Shown here piece after piece: positions 8,736 to 17,940 of a DNA stretch of 64,000 nucleotides. The DNA comes from Microterricola viridarii (lineage in GTDB: Bacteria > Actinomycetota > Actinomycetes > Actinomycetales > Microbacteriaceae). A program made the translations under genes and the position numbers. The notes under the pieces are model-generated. The model saw only the letters and a list, made by a program, of their open reading frames with translations. It had not been told where the DNA came from and did not search any database. Positions within the stretch are counted from its first letter, which is position 1. Each line of letters starts with the position of its first letter. Where the stretch lies: NCBI RefSeq assembly GCF_001542775.1, contig NZ_CP014145.1, forward strand, positions 2,170,001 through 2,234,000. Reading direction: 5' to 3'.

Positions 8736-8782
8736 GAGTCCATCCAAGCAGACCCCTGGGCCGACCCGGTCGCTCCGGCGGG

Positions 8783-8999
8783 GTTTCGACAGGCTCAACC
8801 AGCGGGAACGCAGGTTTCGACAGGCTCAACCAGCGGGGACACGGGTTTCGACAGGCTCAACCAGCGGGAACACGGGTCTCGACAGGCTCACCCAGCGGGA
8901 ACACGGGTCTCGACAGGCTCAACCAACGGGGACACGGGTCTCGACGGGCTCAACCAGCGGGAACGCGGGTTTCGACAGGCTCACCCAGCGGGGACACGG
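8783..8999. repeat. 31-bp tandem array, seven units
   Basis: Units start at 8783, 8814, 8845, 8876, 8907, 8938 and 8969, exactly 31 bp apart. Each reads GTTTCGACAGGCTCAACCAG followed by CGGGAACGCAG or a close variant, and the row ends in a decayed copy at 9000. There are no unique spacers. The array sits between two minus-strand genes, just 3' of the deaminase gene. Its core is the same element as at 6211-6415. Confidence 0.9.
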
Positions 9000-9023
9000 G
9001 TTTCACCGAGCTCCGCAGCGGCG

Positions 9024-9533
9024 CTACTCCCAGAACCCGTCGTGCACGGCGCGCGCCTCCGCGGCGAGCGCCACCGCGGGCCCGGTGACGGCGGTGGGCC
9101 GCTGGCCGGCCGCGAACACCTCACGGCAAGGCAGCCGCATCGTCGGGTTCTCGGGGTTCGCGCCGGTGATGGCGTACAGCTCCGCCTCGGCGAGCGCGTA
9201 CACGACCCGCCCGATGCCGGCCCAGTAGATCGCCCCAGCGCACATGACGCACGGTTCACAACTCGTGTACAGCGTGCACGACGCCAGCTCGGCCGGCGAG
9301 TAGTCGCGGGAAGCCAGCCGCACCAGGTTGGTCTCGGCGTGCCCGGTGGCGTCATAGGCGGTCGTCACCGTGTTCTCGGCCTCCAGCAGCACGGTGCCGG
9401 CGGCATCCGTCAGCACAGCACCGAAGGGGTGGTTGCCGTGACCGCGGGCGAGCTCCGCGACCCGGATCGAATCACGCAGTCGGTCGAGGTCTGCCTGGCT
9501 CGGCTCGGCGCTGGCGGGGAGGGCGCTCGTCAT
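9024..9533 (-). CDS. nucleoside deaminase (CMP/dCMP/guanine deaminase fold)
   Basis: A 169-residue zinc hydrolase with the two signatures of the cytidine-deaminase-like fold: GHAETNLVR, supplying a zinc ligand and the proton-shuttling Glu, and TSCEPCVMCAGAIYWAG, supplying the two Cys ligands. The HPFGAVL and tail features (CREVFAAGQRP) fit the guanine deaminase/TadA-like small deaminases, so guanine or another purine base is a plausible substrate. It is unlikely to be the essential tRNA enzyme on this evidence. Start ATG 9533 (MTSALPASAEPSQ). The gene is divergent from the S9 peptidase at 9612, leaving a 78-bp shared control region. Confidence 0.83.
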   Translation of the reverse strand: MTSALPASAEPSQADLDRLRDSIRVAELARGHGNHPFGAVLTDAAGTVLLEAENTVTTAYDATGHAETNLVRLASRDYSPAELASCTLYTSCEPCVMCAGAIYWAGIGRVVYALAEAELYAITGANPENPTMRLPCREVFAAGQRPTAVTGPAVALAAEARAVHDGFWE

Positions 9534-9611
9534 GCGCCCATTCTGCACGGACGCCCCCGCGAAGGCCAGCGAAAGCCCCCACCGCACACGCTTCAGGCAT
9601 ACCCTGAAGAC

Positions 9612-11822
9612 ATGCTCACGCCACCGCTTGCCGCCCAGGTTCCGACGGAACGCGTTCACCACGGCGACGTCTACGTCGACAACTACGAGTGGATGCGCGA
9701 CAAAGACAGCCCAGCCGTGCAGGCGCACCTGCACGCGGAGAACGCGTACACGAAGGCCCGCACCGGCCACCTCGGCATCCTGCAGGAGCAGATCTTCGAG
9801 GAGATCAAGGGGCGCACGCAGGAGACCGACCTGAGCGTGCCTGTGCGCCGCGGCGACTGGTGGTACTTCACGCGCACACAGGAGGGGCAGCAGTACGGTG
9901 TGCACTGCCGAGCACCCATCACGGATGCCGGCGACTGGACGCCCCCGACGATCGCCACCGCCCCGACCCCTCCTGCTGAGACCGGCGCGGCGACCGCGGC
10001 ACCGGCCGCGCCGACCCTGCCCGGCGAGCAGGTGCTGCTCGACGACAACGTCGAGGCCGAGGGGCACGAGTTTTACGAGCTCGGCACCTACGCGTTGAGC
10101 GCCGACGGCAGCATGCTGCTCTACGGCGTCGATGTGGAGGGCGACGAGCGATACACGCTGCACGTGCGCATGCTCGACCGCGCCGCGACCGAGCACGAGG
10201 CGGGGGCCGGCGTCATCCGCTTCGGCTCCAGCGATGACCTCGCCGACGAGATCCCGGACACCGCCGCCGGCGCCCTCTTCGACCCGACCGGCCGCTACAT
10301 CTTCTACACGACCGTCGACGACGCCTGGCGTCCCGACACCGTGTGGCGTTACGACCTGGGTGCCGAGGCGCCAGCCGTGCAGGTCTTCCACGAGCCGGAC
10401 GAGCGCTACTGGGTGGGCGTGGGAGAGACCCGCAGCCGCAAATACCTGGTGATCGAGCTCGGCTCGAACATCACCAGCGAGACCCGGCTGCTCGACGCCG
10501 GCGACCCGACCGGCGAGTTCGCCGTCGTGTGGCCGCGCGTGGACGGCGTCGAATACGACGTGGAACACGTCGTGGTCGGCACGCAGGACCGGCTGCTGAT
10601 CGTGCACAACCAGGATGCCGTCAACTTCGAGCTGGTGAGCGTGGCGGCCGCCGACCCGCAGGGCGAGCGCCGCGTCATCCTGGCCCACAATCCGGAGGTG
10701 CGCCTGGAGGGTGTCGAGGGGTTCCGCGACTTCGTCGCGATCGAGTACCGCCGAGAGGGCCTCACCCGGCTGGCCGTCGCGATGGTGCCGCGCAACGGTG
10801 GGCGCTACGAGGACACCCCGCACGAGCTGCACTTCGACGAGGAACTCTTCGCCGTGGGCCTGGCCGGCAACCCGGAGTGGGCGCAGCCGACGATCCGCCT
10901 CGGCTACACCAGCTTTGTCACCCCATCGACGGTCTACGACTACGTGGTCGAAGAGAACGAGCTGCGGATGCTGAAGCAGCAGCCCGTACTGGGCCGTTTC
11001 GACCCGGCGCTCTACACGCAGCGGCGCGAGTGGGCGACGACCCTCGACGGCACCCGGGTGCCGATCTCGCTGGTCTACCGCACCGACCTCGTGGTGCCGG
11101 GAGAACCCGCCCCGACGCTGCTCTACGGCTACGGATCCTACGAGGCCAGCATCGACCCGAGCTTCGGCATCGCCCGGCTCAGCCTGCTCGACCGTGGAAT
11201 CGTGTTCGCCATCGCGCACGTGCGCGGCGGCGGCGAGCTCGGCCGGCTCTGGTACGAGAACGGCAAGAAGCTGCACAAGCGCAACACGTTCACCGACTTC
11301 GTGGCCTGCGCCAAGCACCTGATCGACCGCGATTTCACGGCGAGCGACCGGCTCGTCGCCGAGGGCGGCAGCGCCGGCGGCCTGCTGATGGGCGCCGTGG
11401 CAAACCTGGCTCCGCAGCTGTTCTCCGGCATTCTCGCTGAGGTGCCCTTCGTCGACCCGCTCACCTCGATCCTGGACCCGTCGCTGCCGCTGACGGTGAT
11501 CGAGTGGGACGAGTGGGGCGACCCGCTGCACGACGAGGAGGTCTACTTCTACATGAAGGGCTACTCGCCGCTGGAGAACGTGCACGACACGCACTATCCG
11601 CGCATCCTCGCCGTCACCAGCATCAACGACACCCGGGTGCTCTACGTGGAGCCGGCCAAGTGGGTGGCCAAGCTGCGCGAGGTGGGCGCCGACGCGTTGC
11701 TGAAGACCGAGATGGCGGCCGGGCACGGCGGCGTCTCCGGCCGGTACAGTGCCTGGCGCGAGCGTGCCTTCAACTACGCCTGGGTGATCGACGCCCTCGG
11801 CGCGCACCCGAGCGGCGAGTAA
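9612..11822 (+). CDS. S9 family prolyl oligopeptidase (oligopeptidase B-like)
   Basis: A 736-residue cytoplasmic serine peptidase. An N-terminal beta-propeller (VYVDNYEWMRDKDSP at the start is diagnostic) is followed by the alpha/beta hydrolase domain. The triad is visible: Ser in EGGSAGG near residue 585, Asp in SINDTRV near 672, His in AAGHGG near 704. This cuts short peptides after basic or proline residues. An Ala/Pro-rich insertion of about 35 residues near 115-145 is probably a surface loop of the propeller. No signal peptide. The ATG at 9612 leads directly into the conserved start region. Confidence 0.92.
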   Translation: MLTPPLAAQVPTERVHHGDVYVDNYEWMRDKDSPAVQAHLHAENAYTKARTGHLGILQEQIFEEIKGRTQETDLSVPVRRGDWWYFTRTQEGQQYGVHCRAPITDAGDWTPPTIATAPTPPAETGAATAAPAAPTLPGEQVLLDDNVEAEGHEFYELGTYALSADGSMLLYGVDVEGDERYTLHVRMLDRAATEHEAGAGVIRFGSSDDLADEIPDTAAGALFDPTGRYIFYTTVDDAWRPDTVWRYDLGAEAPAVQVFHEPDERYWVGVGETRSRKYLVIELGSNITSETRLLDAGDPTGEFAVVWPRVDGVEYDVEHVVVGTQDRLLIVHNQDAVNFELVSVAAADPQGERRVILAHNPEVRLEGVEGFRDFVAIEYRREGLTRLAVAMVPRNGGRYEDTPHELHFDEELFAVGLAGNPEWAQPTIRLGYTSFVTPSTVYDYVVEENELRMLKQQPVLGRFDPALYTQRREWATTLDGTRVPISLVYRTDLVVPGEPAPTLLYGYGSYEASIDPSFGIARLSLLDRGIVFAIAHVRGGGELGRLWYENGKKLHKRNTFTDFVACAKHLIDRDFTASDRLVAEGGSAGGLLMGAVANLAPQLFSGILAEVPFVDPLTSILDPSLPLTVIEWDEWGDPLHDEEVYFYMKGYSPLENVHDTHYPRILAVTSINDTRVLYVEPAKWVAKLREVGADALLKTEMAAGHGGVSGRYSAWRERAFNYAWVIDALGAHPSGE

Positions 11823-11837
11823 GCGGACCGGCGGCGC

Positions 11838-11876
11838 TCCCCCGTTGGCTCGAGGGAGCGCCAGCGCCCTCCAGCC
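11838..11876. repeat. intergenic repeat with hairpin potential
   Basis: This is a variant of the element at 6271-6308. GGCTCGAGGG and CCCTCCAGCC flank a short AGCGCCAGCG loop and pair with one mismatch. It lies directly 3' of the S9 peptidase stop, so it may end that transcript as well as being a dispersed repeat. Confidence 0.5.
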
Positions 11877-11949
11877 GACGTGGAGAGAGGCGCGGCGCCG
11901 TGGCGGCCGCACGGCGCTCGCTGTCAGCCGGAGGTGACACACTGGGAGC

Positions 11950-14900
11950 ATGCTCGCACCCACGTACCCGCTCGTGGATGTCGGCGACATCATCCGCCTC
12001 GTCGGCCGCGGCCTCTACGAACGCGGCAGGGGGCGTGCCCGTGACGGCTCCGTCAGCGCGGTCGTCTGGGATGAGCCGAGCGAAACCCTCAGCGGTGTGG
12101 TGACGGATGCCGGCACCGACCCGTTCAACGTCACGGTGAGCATCGAGCCGACCACCCGAGGCTTCGGCACGCCGTTCGCCAGCGGCTGCGGCTGCCCGCT
12201 CAGCGGGGACTGTGCCCACGTGGCCGCCGTGATCCTCAACGCCAACGCCGAGGCCGCCCGCCGCAAGACCACCGAGCCCGCCGAGCCGCGCTACGACGCC
12301 GAGTTCGCTGGCCGCGCCGGTGCACCCTCCGGCTGGTGGCCGTCCGACTCCGCCGAGCGTGCCGCCGATGAGTCCCCCGCGGCATCCGACGATGAACTCC
12401 CGCCGTGGGCGAACACTCGCGAAGACCCAGCCGCCGGCATCGCGACCCGGGTGTCGCCGAACGCCCCGCGCCCGCCGGCGCTGCCCGCTTGGAAGCAGGC
12501 GCTCGGCCCGATCGCGCAACCGGCCGGCGACGCCCGCCTGCGCAGCGACGATGAGGGCGCCCCGACCGGTTCCCGCACCGGCACTGCCAGGGTCGCCGCC
12601 GGCCCCACCCCGATGGGCCTGCAGTTCGAGCTGCGCGAGCCCGCCCGCCGCGCCGCCACCCCGTGGGGCGCCCGCCCGCCCCGGCCGACCTTCGGCGGAC
12701 CGGCCCGCACCACCGCACGGCACGGGGCGCAGCTCATGGTGCGCCCGGTGCTGCATAACGAGCGCGGCAACTGGGTGCGCAGCGGTATCAGCTGGGGCAC
12801 GCTGAGCTACCAGTCGAACCGGCTCAACCTCGACACGGCCCAGCACCGCTGGTTCTGCGAGTTCGGAGCCCTCTACCGCGCCTCCCGCTTCACCTACACC
12901 GGCGAGGACGCTGACTGGATCATCCTCGAGGAGTTCGCCAGCCCGTTGCTCTGGCGCCTGCTCGAACGGGCCGCGGAGCTCGATATCCCGCTGCTCGGCG
13001 CCAGCAAGGCGCTCAGCGTGCGCCTCGCGGGTTCGGCCGGCCTGAGTCTGGATGCGACGTCGGCGGGCGACGCCGACGCCGCGCCTACCCCGGCGGATGC
13101 CGGCCTGCTGCTCTCCCCCGTGCTCACCATCGACGGCGCAGCCCACTCGACGGGCCAGGCCGCCGCGATCGGCGAGCACGGCGTGTACTTACGCGAGACC
13201 GCCGAGATCGTCGAGCCCGTGCGCTACGGCCGGCGCACCACGGCACAGAAGGTCGCCGACGCCCTGGCGGCGAACGAGAAGGCAACCGAGAAGGCCACCG
13301 CGGCTGCCAGCACCGAGCACACCACGATCACCCTGGCCCCGCTCGACGCCCCGCTCACCCCCGAGCTGCGCGGCCTGCTCGGGCAGGCGAAACCGCTGGC
13401 CGTGGCGCCGGAGGAGATCGCCGAGTTCCTCGAGGGTTACTACCCGCAGCTGCGGCGCCGCATCGAGGTCACCAGCAGCGACGACTCTGTCGAGTTGCCC
13501 GCGCTGCAACGGCCGACGCTCGTGCTCACCGCAACATTCCGCCCGAAGCATGTACTCATGCTGCAGTGGGCATGGGAGTACCTGGACGGACGCGAGCCCG
13601 GCGACGACCCTGATGCAGAGGCCGAGATCACTGAGCGGCTCTACGACGAAGCGCAGGTCGAGCCCGAGACGCAGGCCCGCCTGCTGGAGGGCATCGACGC
13701 CGCCGAGTTCTGCACCGCAACGCTGCCCCGCATCGAGCGCATCGACGGCGTGCGCGTCGACGTGCAGGGCAAGCGCCCCGACTACCGGGAGCTCACCGAG
13801 GCGCCGGAGCTGACCATCAGCACCGTCGAGTCCGAGCAGACCGACTGGTTCGACCTCGGCGTCGTCGTCACCGTCGGCGGCCGCAAGGTGCCGTTCGGAC
13901 CGCTGTTCCAGGCGATGGCCAAAGACAAGAAGAAGCTGATGCTCATCGACAACAGCTACCTGTCGCTGGAGCACCCGGCGCTGGACCGGCTGCGCGTACT
14001 TATCGCCGAGGCCAAGGCGCTCTCCGAGTGGGAGACCGGGCTGCGCATCAGCCGCTACCAGACCAGCCTCTGGGCCGACTTCGAAGACCTCGCCGACCAC
14101 ACCGAGCAGGCCCAGTCCTGGCGGGAGTCCGTCGCTGGGCTGAACGCCATCGACTCCCTGGCGCCGACCCCGGTGCCGGATGCCGTCGCCGCCACGCTCC
14201 GCCCCTATCAGCTCGACGGCTTCACCTGGCTGGCCTTCCTCTGGCGGCACAGCCTCGGCGGCGTCCTCGCCGACGACATGGGCCTCGGTAAGACGTTGCA
14301 GGCGCTGGCGCTCGTCGCCCACGCCGTCGAGCAGACGCCCGCAGACAAGCGCCGGCCGTTCATCGTCGTCGCCCCGACCTCCGTCGTCTCCAACTGGGCG
14401 TCCGAGGCCGCGCGGTTCACGCCCGGACTCACCGTGCGCACCGTGAAGACGACGCAGGCCAAGGGCAGCGCGACGCTCGCCGAGCTGGCATCCGGGGCCG
14501 ACGTCCTCGTCACGTCCTACGCATTGTTCCGCCTCGACGAGGCCGCCTACGGCGCGCTGGAGTGGGCCGGGCTGATCCTGGACGAGGCCCAGTTCGTCAA
14601 GAACCACAAGGCGCGCGCCCACCAGGTGGCCAAGGAGTTCGCCGCGCCGTTCAAGCTCGCCATCACCGGCACCCCGATGGAGAACAACCTGCTCGAGCTC
14701 TGGTCGATGTTCTCCATCACCGCGCCCGGGTTGTTCCCCAGCGCCCGCAAGTTCACCGAGACCTATGTGCGGCGCCTGGAGAAGGGCGTCGACAAGGCCG
14801 AGAACCGTGAGTTGCTCGACACGCTGCGCCGCCGCATCCGCCCGCTGATGATGCGCCGCACCAAGGAGCTCGTCGCGCCGGAGCTGCCGGCCAAGCACGA

Positions 14901-15600
14901 GCAGACGCTCGCCATCGACCTGGAACCGCGGCACGCCAAGCTCTACGAAACGATGCTGCAACGCGAGCGGGCCAAGCTGTTCGGCCTGATCGACGACATG
15001 AACAAGAACCGGTTCATCGTGTTCCGATCGCTCACGCTGCTGCGCATGCTGAGCCTGGATGCCTCGCTCGTCGACGACAAGTACGCCCACATCCCGTCCA
15101 GCAAGTTGGACGCCCTGCTCGAGCAGTTGGAGGACGTCGTTGCAGAGGGGCACCGCGCGCTCGTGTTCAGCCAGTTCACCGGGTTCCTGCAGAAGGCCGC
15201 CGCCCGGCTCGAGGAGCGCGGCATCGCCTACGCCTACCTGGACGGCTCGACGACCAAGCGCGATGAGGTGATCGGCGGGTTCAAGCAGGGCGAGGCCCCC
15301 GTCTTCCTGGTCAGCCTGAAGGCCGGCGGATTCGGGCTCAACCTCACCGAGGCCGACTATGTGTTCCTGCTCGACCCGTGGTGGAACCCGGCCAGCGAGG
15401 CGCAGGCTGTCGACCGGGCGCACCGCATCGGACAGACCAAGAACGTGATGGTCTACCGAATGGTCGCCACCGGCACGATCGAGGAGAAGGTGATGGCGCT
15501 CAAGGAGCAGAAGGCGCGCGTCTTCAGCGCCGTGCTCGACGACGACGCCGCGTTCAGCGCCGCGCTGACGGCCGACGACATCCGCGGACTCCTGGCCTAG
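11950..15600 (+). CDS. SNF2-family helicase with N-terminal SWIM zinc finger
   Basis: A 1216-residue protein. A SWIM zinc-binding motif, CGCPLSGDCAHV, lies near residues 80-92. An Ala/Pro-rich linker to about 250 and a family-specific middle region follow, then the two-lobed SNF2 motor: Walker A DDMGLGKTLQAL near 776, DEAQFVKNHKAR near 878, MRRTKELV, then the C-terminal helicase lobe with VFSQFTGFLQK, LDGSTTKRDE and QAVDRAHRIGQTKNV. SWIM-SNF2 proteins are widespread in actinobacteria and are assumed to be DNA translocases or remodelers in repair or defence. The exact job is unknown. ATG 11950 follows GGGAGC. The gene stands alone. Confidence 0.9.
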   Translation: MLAPTYPLVDVGDIIRLVGRGLYERGRGRARDGSVSAVVWDEPSETLSGVVTDAGTDPFNVTVSIEPTTRGFGTPFASGCGCPLSGDCAHVAAVILNANAEAARRKTTEPAEPRYDAEFAGRAGAPSGWWPSDSAERAADESPAASDDELPPWANTREDPAAGIATRVSPNAPRPPALPAWKQALGPIAQPAGDARLRSDDEGAPTGSRTGTARVAAGPTPMGLQFELREPARRAATPWGARPPRPTFGGPARTTARHGAQLMVRPVLHNERGNWVRSGISWGTLSYQSNRLNLDTAQHRWFCEFGALYRASRFTYTGEDADWIILEEFASPLLWRLLERAAELDIPLLGASKALSVRLAGSAGLSLDATSAGDADAAPTPADAGLLLSPVLTIDGAAHSTGQAAAIGEHGVYLRETAEIVEPVRYGRRTTAQKVADALAANEKATEKATAAASTEHTTITLAPLDAPLTPELRGLLGQAKPLAVAPEEIAEFLEGYYPQLRRRIEVTSSDDSVELPALQRPTLVLTATFRPKHVLMLQWAWEYLDGREPGDDPDAEAEITERLYDEAQVEPETQARLLEGIDAAEFCTATLPRIERIDGVRVDVQGKRPDYRELTEAPELTISTVESEQTDWFDLGVVVTVGGRKVPFGPLFQAMAKDKKKLMLIDNSYLSLEHPALDRLRVLIAEAKALSEWETGLRISRYQTSLWADFEDLADHTEQAQSWRESVAGLNAIDSLAPTPVPDAVAATLRPYQLDGFTWLAFLWRHSLGGVLADDMGLGKTLQALALVAHAVEQTPADKRRPFIVVAPTSVVSNWASEAARFTPGLTVRTVKTTQAKGSATLAELASGADVLVTSYALFRLDEAAYGALEWAGLILDEAQFVKNHKARAHQVAKEFAAPFKLAITGTPMENNLLELWSMFSITAPGLFPSARKFTETYVRRLEKGVDKAENRELLDTLRRRIRPLMMRRTKELVAPELPAKHEQTLAIDLEPRHAKLYETMLQRERAKLFGLIDDMNKNRFIVFRSLTLLRMLSLDASLVDDKYAHIPSSKLDALLEQLEDVVAEGHRALVFSQFTGFLQKAAARLEERGIAYAYLDGSTTKRDEVIGGFKQGEAPVFLVSLKAGGFGLNLTEADYVFLLDPWWNPASEAQAVDRAHRIGQTKNVMVYRMVATGTIEEKVMALKEQKARVFSAVLDDDAAFSAALTADDIRGLLA

Positions 15601-15756
15601 CCCCACAGCTGCCCGTCAACACTCTCTGTCAAAACTCTCAGGTGGTGCTCGCCCAAACGGGCTTACACTTTCCCCGATCAGATCGCTCATAGCTGAACGA
15701 CCGCGTTGACCCCGCCGCGCCGCCCGTTGAGACGGCTGCCCTGTTGGGAGAGTCTG

Positions 15757-17382
15757 ATGAGTTCACCCATTCCATCGAGCGGGGCGGATGCCGCGGCATC
15801 CGGAACCGCGGCCACCTCGAACGCCGTCGACAGCAAGGGCCTGAAGGGCGGCGCGCTCGGTCTCGTCTCCAGCGTGGTGATCGGCGTGGCCTCGACGGCC
15901 CCGGCCTACAGCCTGGCGGCGAGCCTCGGCTTCATCGTGGCCAGCGGCGGCTCGCTGCTGGCCGGGGTGAAGGCGCCCGGCATCGTGCTGCTCGCCTTCG
16001 TGCCGATGTATCTGATCGCCGTCGCCTACGCCGAGTTGAACAAGGCGGAACCGGACTGCGGCACCACCTTCACCTGGGGTACCCGGGCGTTCGGCTCGGT
16101 GACCGGGTGGATGGGCGGCTGGGGCATCATCGTTGCCGACGTGATCGTGATGGCGAACCTCGCCGCGATCGCCGGCTCCTACACGTTCACCTTCGTCGGC
16201 GGCCTCGGCTTTCCCGCGGTTGCCGATCTGGCCAACAGCGTGCTCTGGTCGACGGTCGCCGGGCTGATCTGGATCATCGTGATGACGTGGATCTGTTATC
16301 GAGGCATCGAGCTCTCCGCGCGGATCCAGGTCGTACTGCTCAGCATCGAGATCGTTGTGCTGGTGCTCTTCGCCGCGTTCGCGCTGGTGCGGGTGTTCAC
16401 CGGCACCGCCGAGTCGTACTCGCTCGTGCCGACGCTGGACTGGTTCAACCCGTTCACCCTCGATTTCAGCAGCATCATCGCGCCGGCCATGCTCACCGCG
16501 ATCTTCATCTACTGGGGTTGGGACACAGCCGTCTCGATCAATGAGGAGACCGAGGAGCCGGACAAGACCCCGGGCCGGGCCGCCATCATCAGCACCCTGC
16601 TGCTGCTGGTCACCTACGCGCTGGTCACCACGGCCGCGGTCGCGTTCGCCGGTACTGGCACCTCCGGCATCGGGCTCGGCAATGAGGCGAACGCCAACGA
16701 CGTGTTCACGGCGATCGGCCCTGCCTTGTTCGGGGATTCGCCGCTCGGCAAGATCTGTATGTTGTTGCTCGCGGCATCCATTCTCACCTCAGCATCGGCC
16801 TCCACCCAGACCACGATCCTGCCGACAGCCCGCACCGCGCTCTCCATGGCCGCGTTCAAGGCGATCCCGGAACGCTTCGCACGCATCCACCCGCGCTTCC
16901 TCACGCCGACCTGGGCGACGGTTGGCATGGGCATCGTCTCCTGCGCGTTCTACCTGATCTTCACCCTGATCAGCCCCAACCTGTTGAACGCCCTGATCGG
17001 CTCGATCGGTCTGATGATCGCGTTCTACTACGGCCTCACCGGCTTCGCCTGCATCTGGTTCTACCGGCGCACACTCACCTCCTCGGCGCGCAACATGATC
17101 ATGCGTGGAATCTTCCCGCTCGTCGGCGGCCTCATGCTGCTCGCCGTCTTCATCTACGGCACCGTGCAGTTCGCGGCTCCCGATTGGCTGACGGATGCCA
17201 ATGGCAACAACGTCACAATCTTCGGCATCGGCGCCGAGGCGGTCGTCGGCATCGGCGGCCTGTTGATCGGGTTGGTGCTGATGGGCATCTGGTGGGCACG
17301 GAAGCCGGACTTCTTCCGCGGCAAGACGCTGCCGCGGCGGGTCGCAGAGCGCGAGGTCGAACCGTCCTCCACTGCGCCGTAG
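15757..17382 (+). CDS. APC-superfamily amino acid permease
   Basis: A 541-residue integral membrane protein with about 12-14 hydrophobic spans. Residues 25-60 contain KGLKGGALGLVSSVVIGVASTAPAYS, the first-helix GxAST motif of APC transporters. NEETEEPDKTPGRA near 265 is the conserved cytoplasmic loop of this family. It should import an amino acid or polyamine by ion coupling; substrate not predictable. ATG 15757 follows TTGGGAG. The codons at 15785-15802 form the same 18-bp palindrome found at 795. The downstream DUF1761 gene is 124 bp away and probably separate. Confidence 0.85.
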   Translation: MSSPIPSSGADAAASGTAATSNAVDSKGLKGGALGLVSSVVIGVASTAPAYSLAASLGFIVASGGSLLAGVKAPGIVLLAFVPMYLIAVAYAELNKAEPDCGTTFTWGTRAFGSVTGWMGGWGIIVADVIVMANLAAIAGSYTFTFVGGLGFPAVADLANSVLWSTVAGLIWIIVMTWICYRGIELSARIQVVLLSIEIVVLVLFAAFALVRVFTGTAESYSLVPTLDWFNPFTLDFSSIIAPAMLTAIFIYWGWDTAVSINEETEEPDKTPGRAAIISTLLLLVTYALVTTAAVAFAGTGTSGIGLGNEANANDVFTAIGPALFGDSPLGKICMLLLAASILTSASASTQTTILPTARTALSMAAFKAIPERFARIHPRFLTPTWATVGMGIVSCAFYLIFTLISPNLLNALIGSIGLMIAFYYGLTGFACIWFYRRTLTSSARNMIMRGIFPLVGGLMLLAVFIYGTVQFAAPDWLTDANGNNVTIFGIGAEAVVGIGGLLIGLVLMGIWWARKPDFFRGKTLPRRVAEREVEPSSTAP

Positions 17383-17406
17383 ACCGCACTGCGTATCCGG
17401 CCCTCC

Positions 17407-17462
17407 GCACCCGGCCCTCCGCGTCCAGCCATCCGCACCCGGCCCTCCGCACCTGGCCCGGA
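17407..17462. repeat. 14-bp tandem repeat, four units
   Basis: GCACCCGGCCCTCC and close variants occur at 17407, 17421, 17435 and 17449, with a partial copy before them. The array lies between the permease stop and the DUF1761 gene, whose ribosome binding site starts about 30 bp later. No function is apparent. Confidence 0.7.
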
Positions 17463-17506
17463 GTAGACTTCCAGCACACACTCAGCTTCAACGCTCGGAG
17501 GCGCAC

Positions 17507-17938
17507 ATGGTTCCCGAAATCAACTACTGGGCTGTGCTTCTGGCGACCGCCTCGAGCATGGTCGTCGGCTCCATCTGGTACACACCGAAGGTATTCGGTA
17601 ACTACTGGATGAAGCAGGCCAAGATCACGCCGTCCGGCAACGCCAAGGACGCGATGTGGCCGATCATCGTCACCGTGATCGTCAGCTTCGTGACCTCCTG
17701 GGTGCTCGCCGGCGCCGTCTACATCGCCTGGGACTTCTATGGCGGCAGCTTCCTGCTGAACGCGTTGTTCACCGGCATCATCCTCTGGGCCGGATTCACG
17801 GCGGCCCGCTTCATCACCCACGACGCGTTCGACGCCCGCCCCACCGGGCTCACCGTGCTGAACATCGCCCACGAGCTGGTGACCATCGTGATCATGGCTC
17901 TCATCATCGGCGTCTGGCCGCCGGCCGGCTCCGTCTAG
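17507..17938 (+). CDS. DUF1761 small membrane protein
   Basis: A 143-residue protein with four hydrophobic helices (about residues 7-27, 48-72, 82-100 and 118-138). It has the DUF1761 features at the N-terminus: VPEINYWAVL, GSIWYTPKVFGNYWMK. Function of the family is unknown. ATG 17507 is preceded by CGGAGGCGCAC, a good ribosome binding site. Its stop is only 2 bp from the GTG of the glpX gene, so the two are probably co-transcribed, although no functional tie is known. Confidence 0.85.
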   Translation: MVPEINYWAVLLATASSMVVGSIWYTPKVFGNYWMKQAKITPSGNAKDAMWPIIVTVIVSFVTSWVLAGAVYIAWDFYGGSFLLNALFTGIILWAGFTAARFITHDAFDARPTGLTVLNIAHELVTIVIMALIIGVWPPAGSV

Positions 17939-17940
17939 CC

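Noticed and set aside
8783..8999. Possible CRISPR array (regular 31-bp period)
   Set aside because: Units are contiguous without unique spacers, no cas genes are near, and the same element occurs singly elsewhere.
6720..9611. A very long plus-strand frame running into the S9 peptidase
   Set aside because: It is antisense to the NmrA, M18 and deaminase genes and crosses a tandem repeat array; the peptidase has its own start at 9612.
13189..15606. An 805-codon open frame antisense to the SNF2 helicase
   Set aside because: Low-complexity translation lying wholly opposite conserved helicase motifs; no ribosome binding site.
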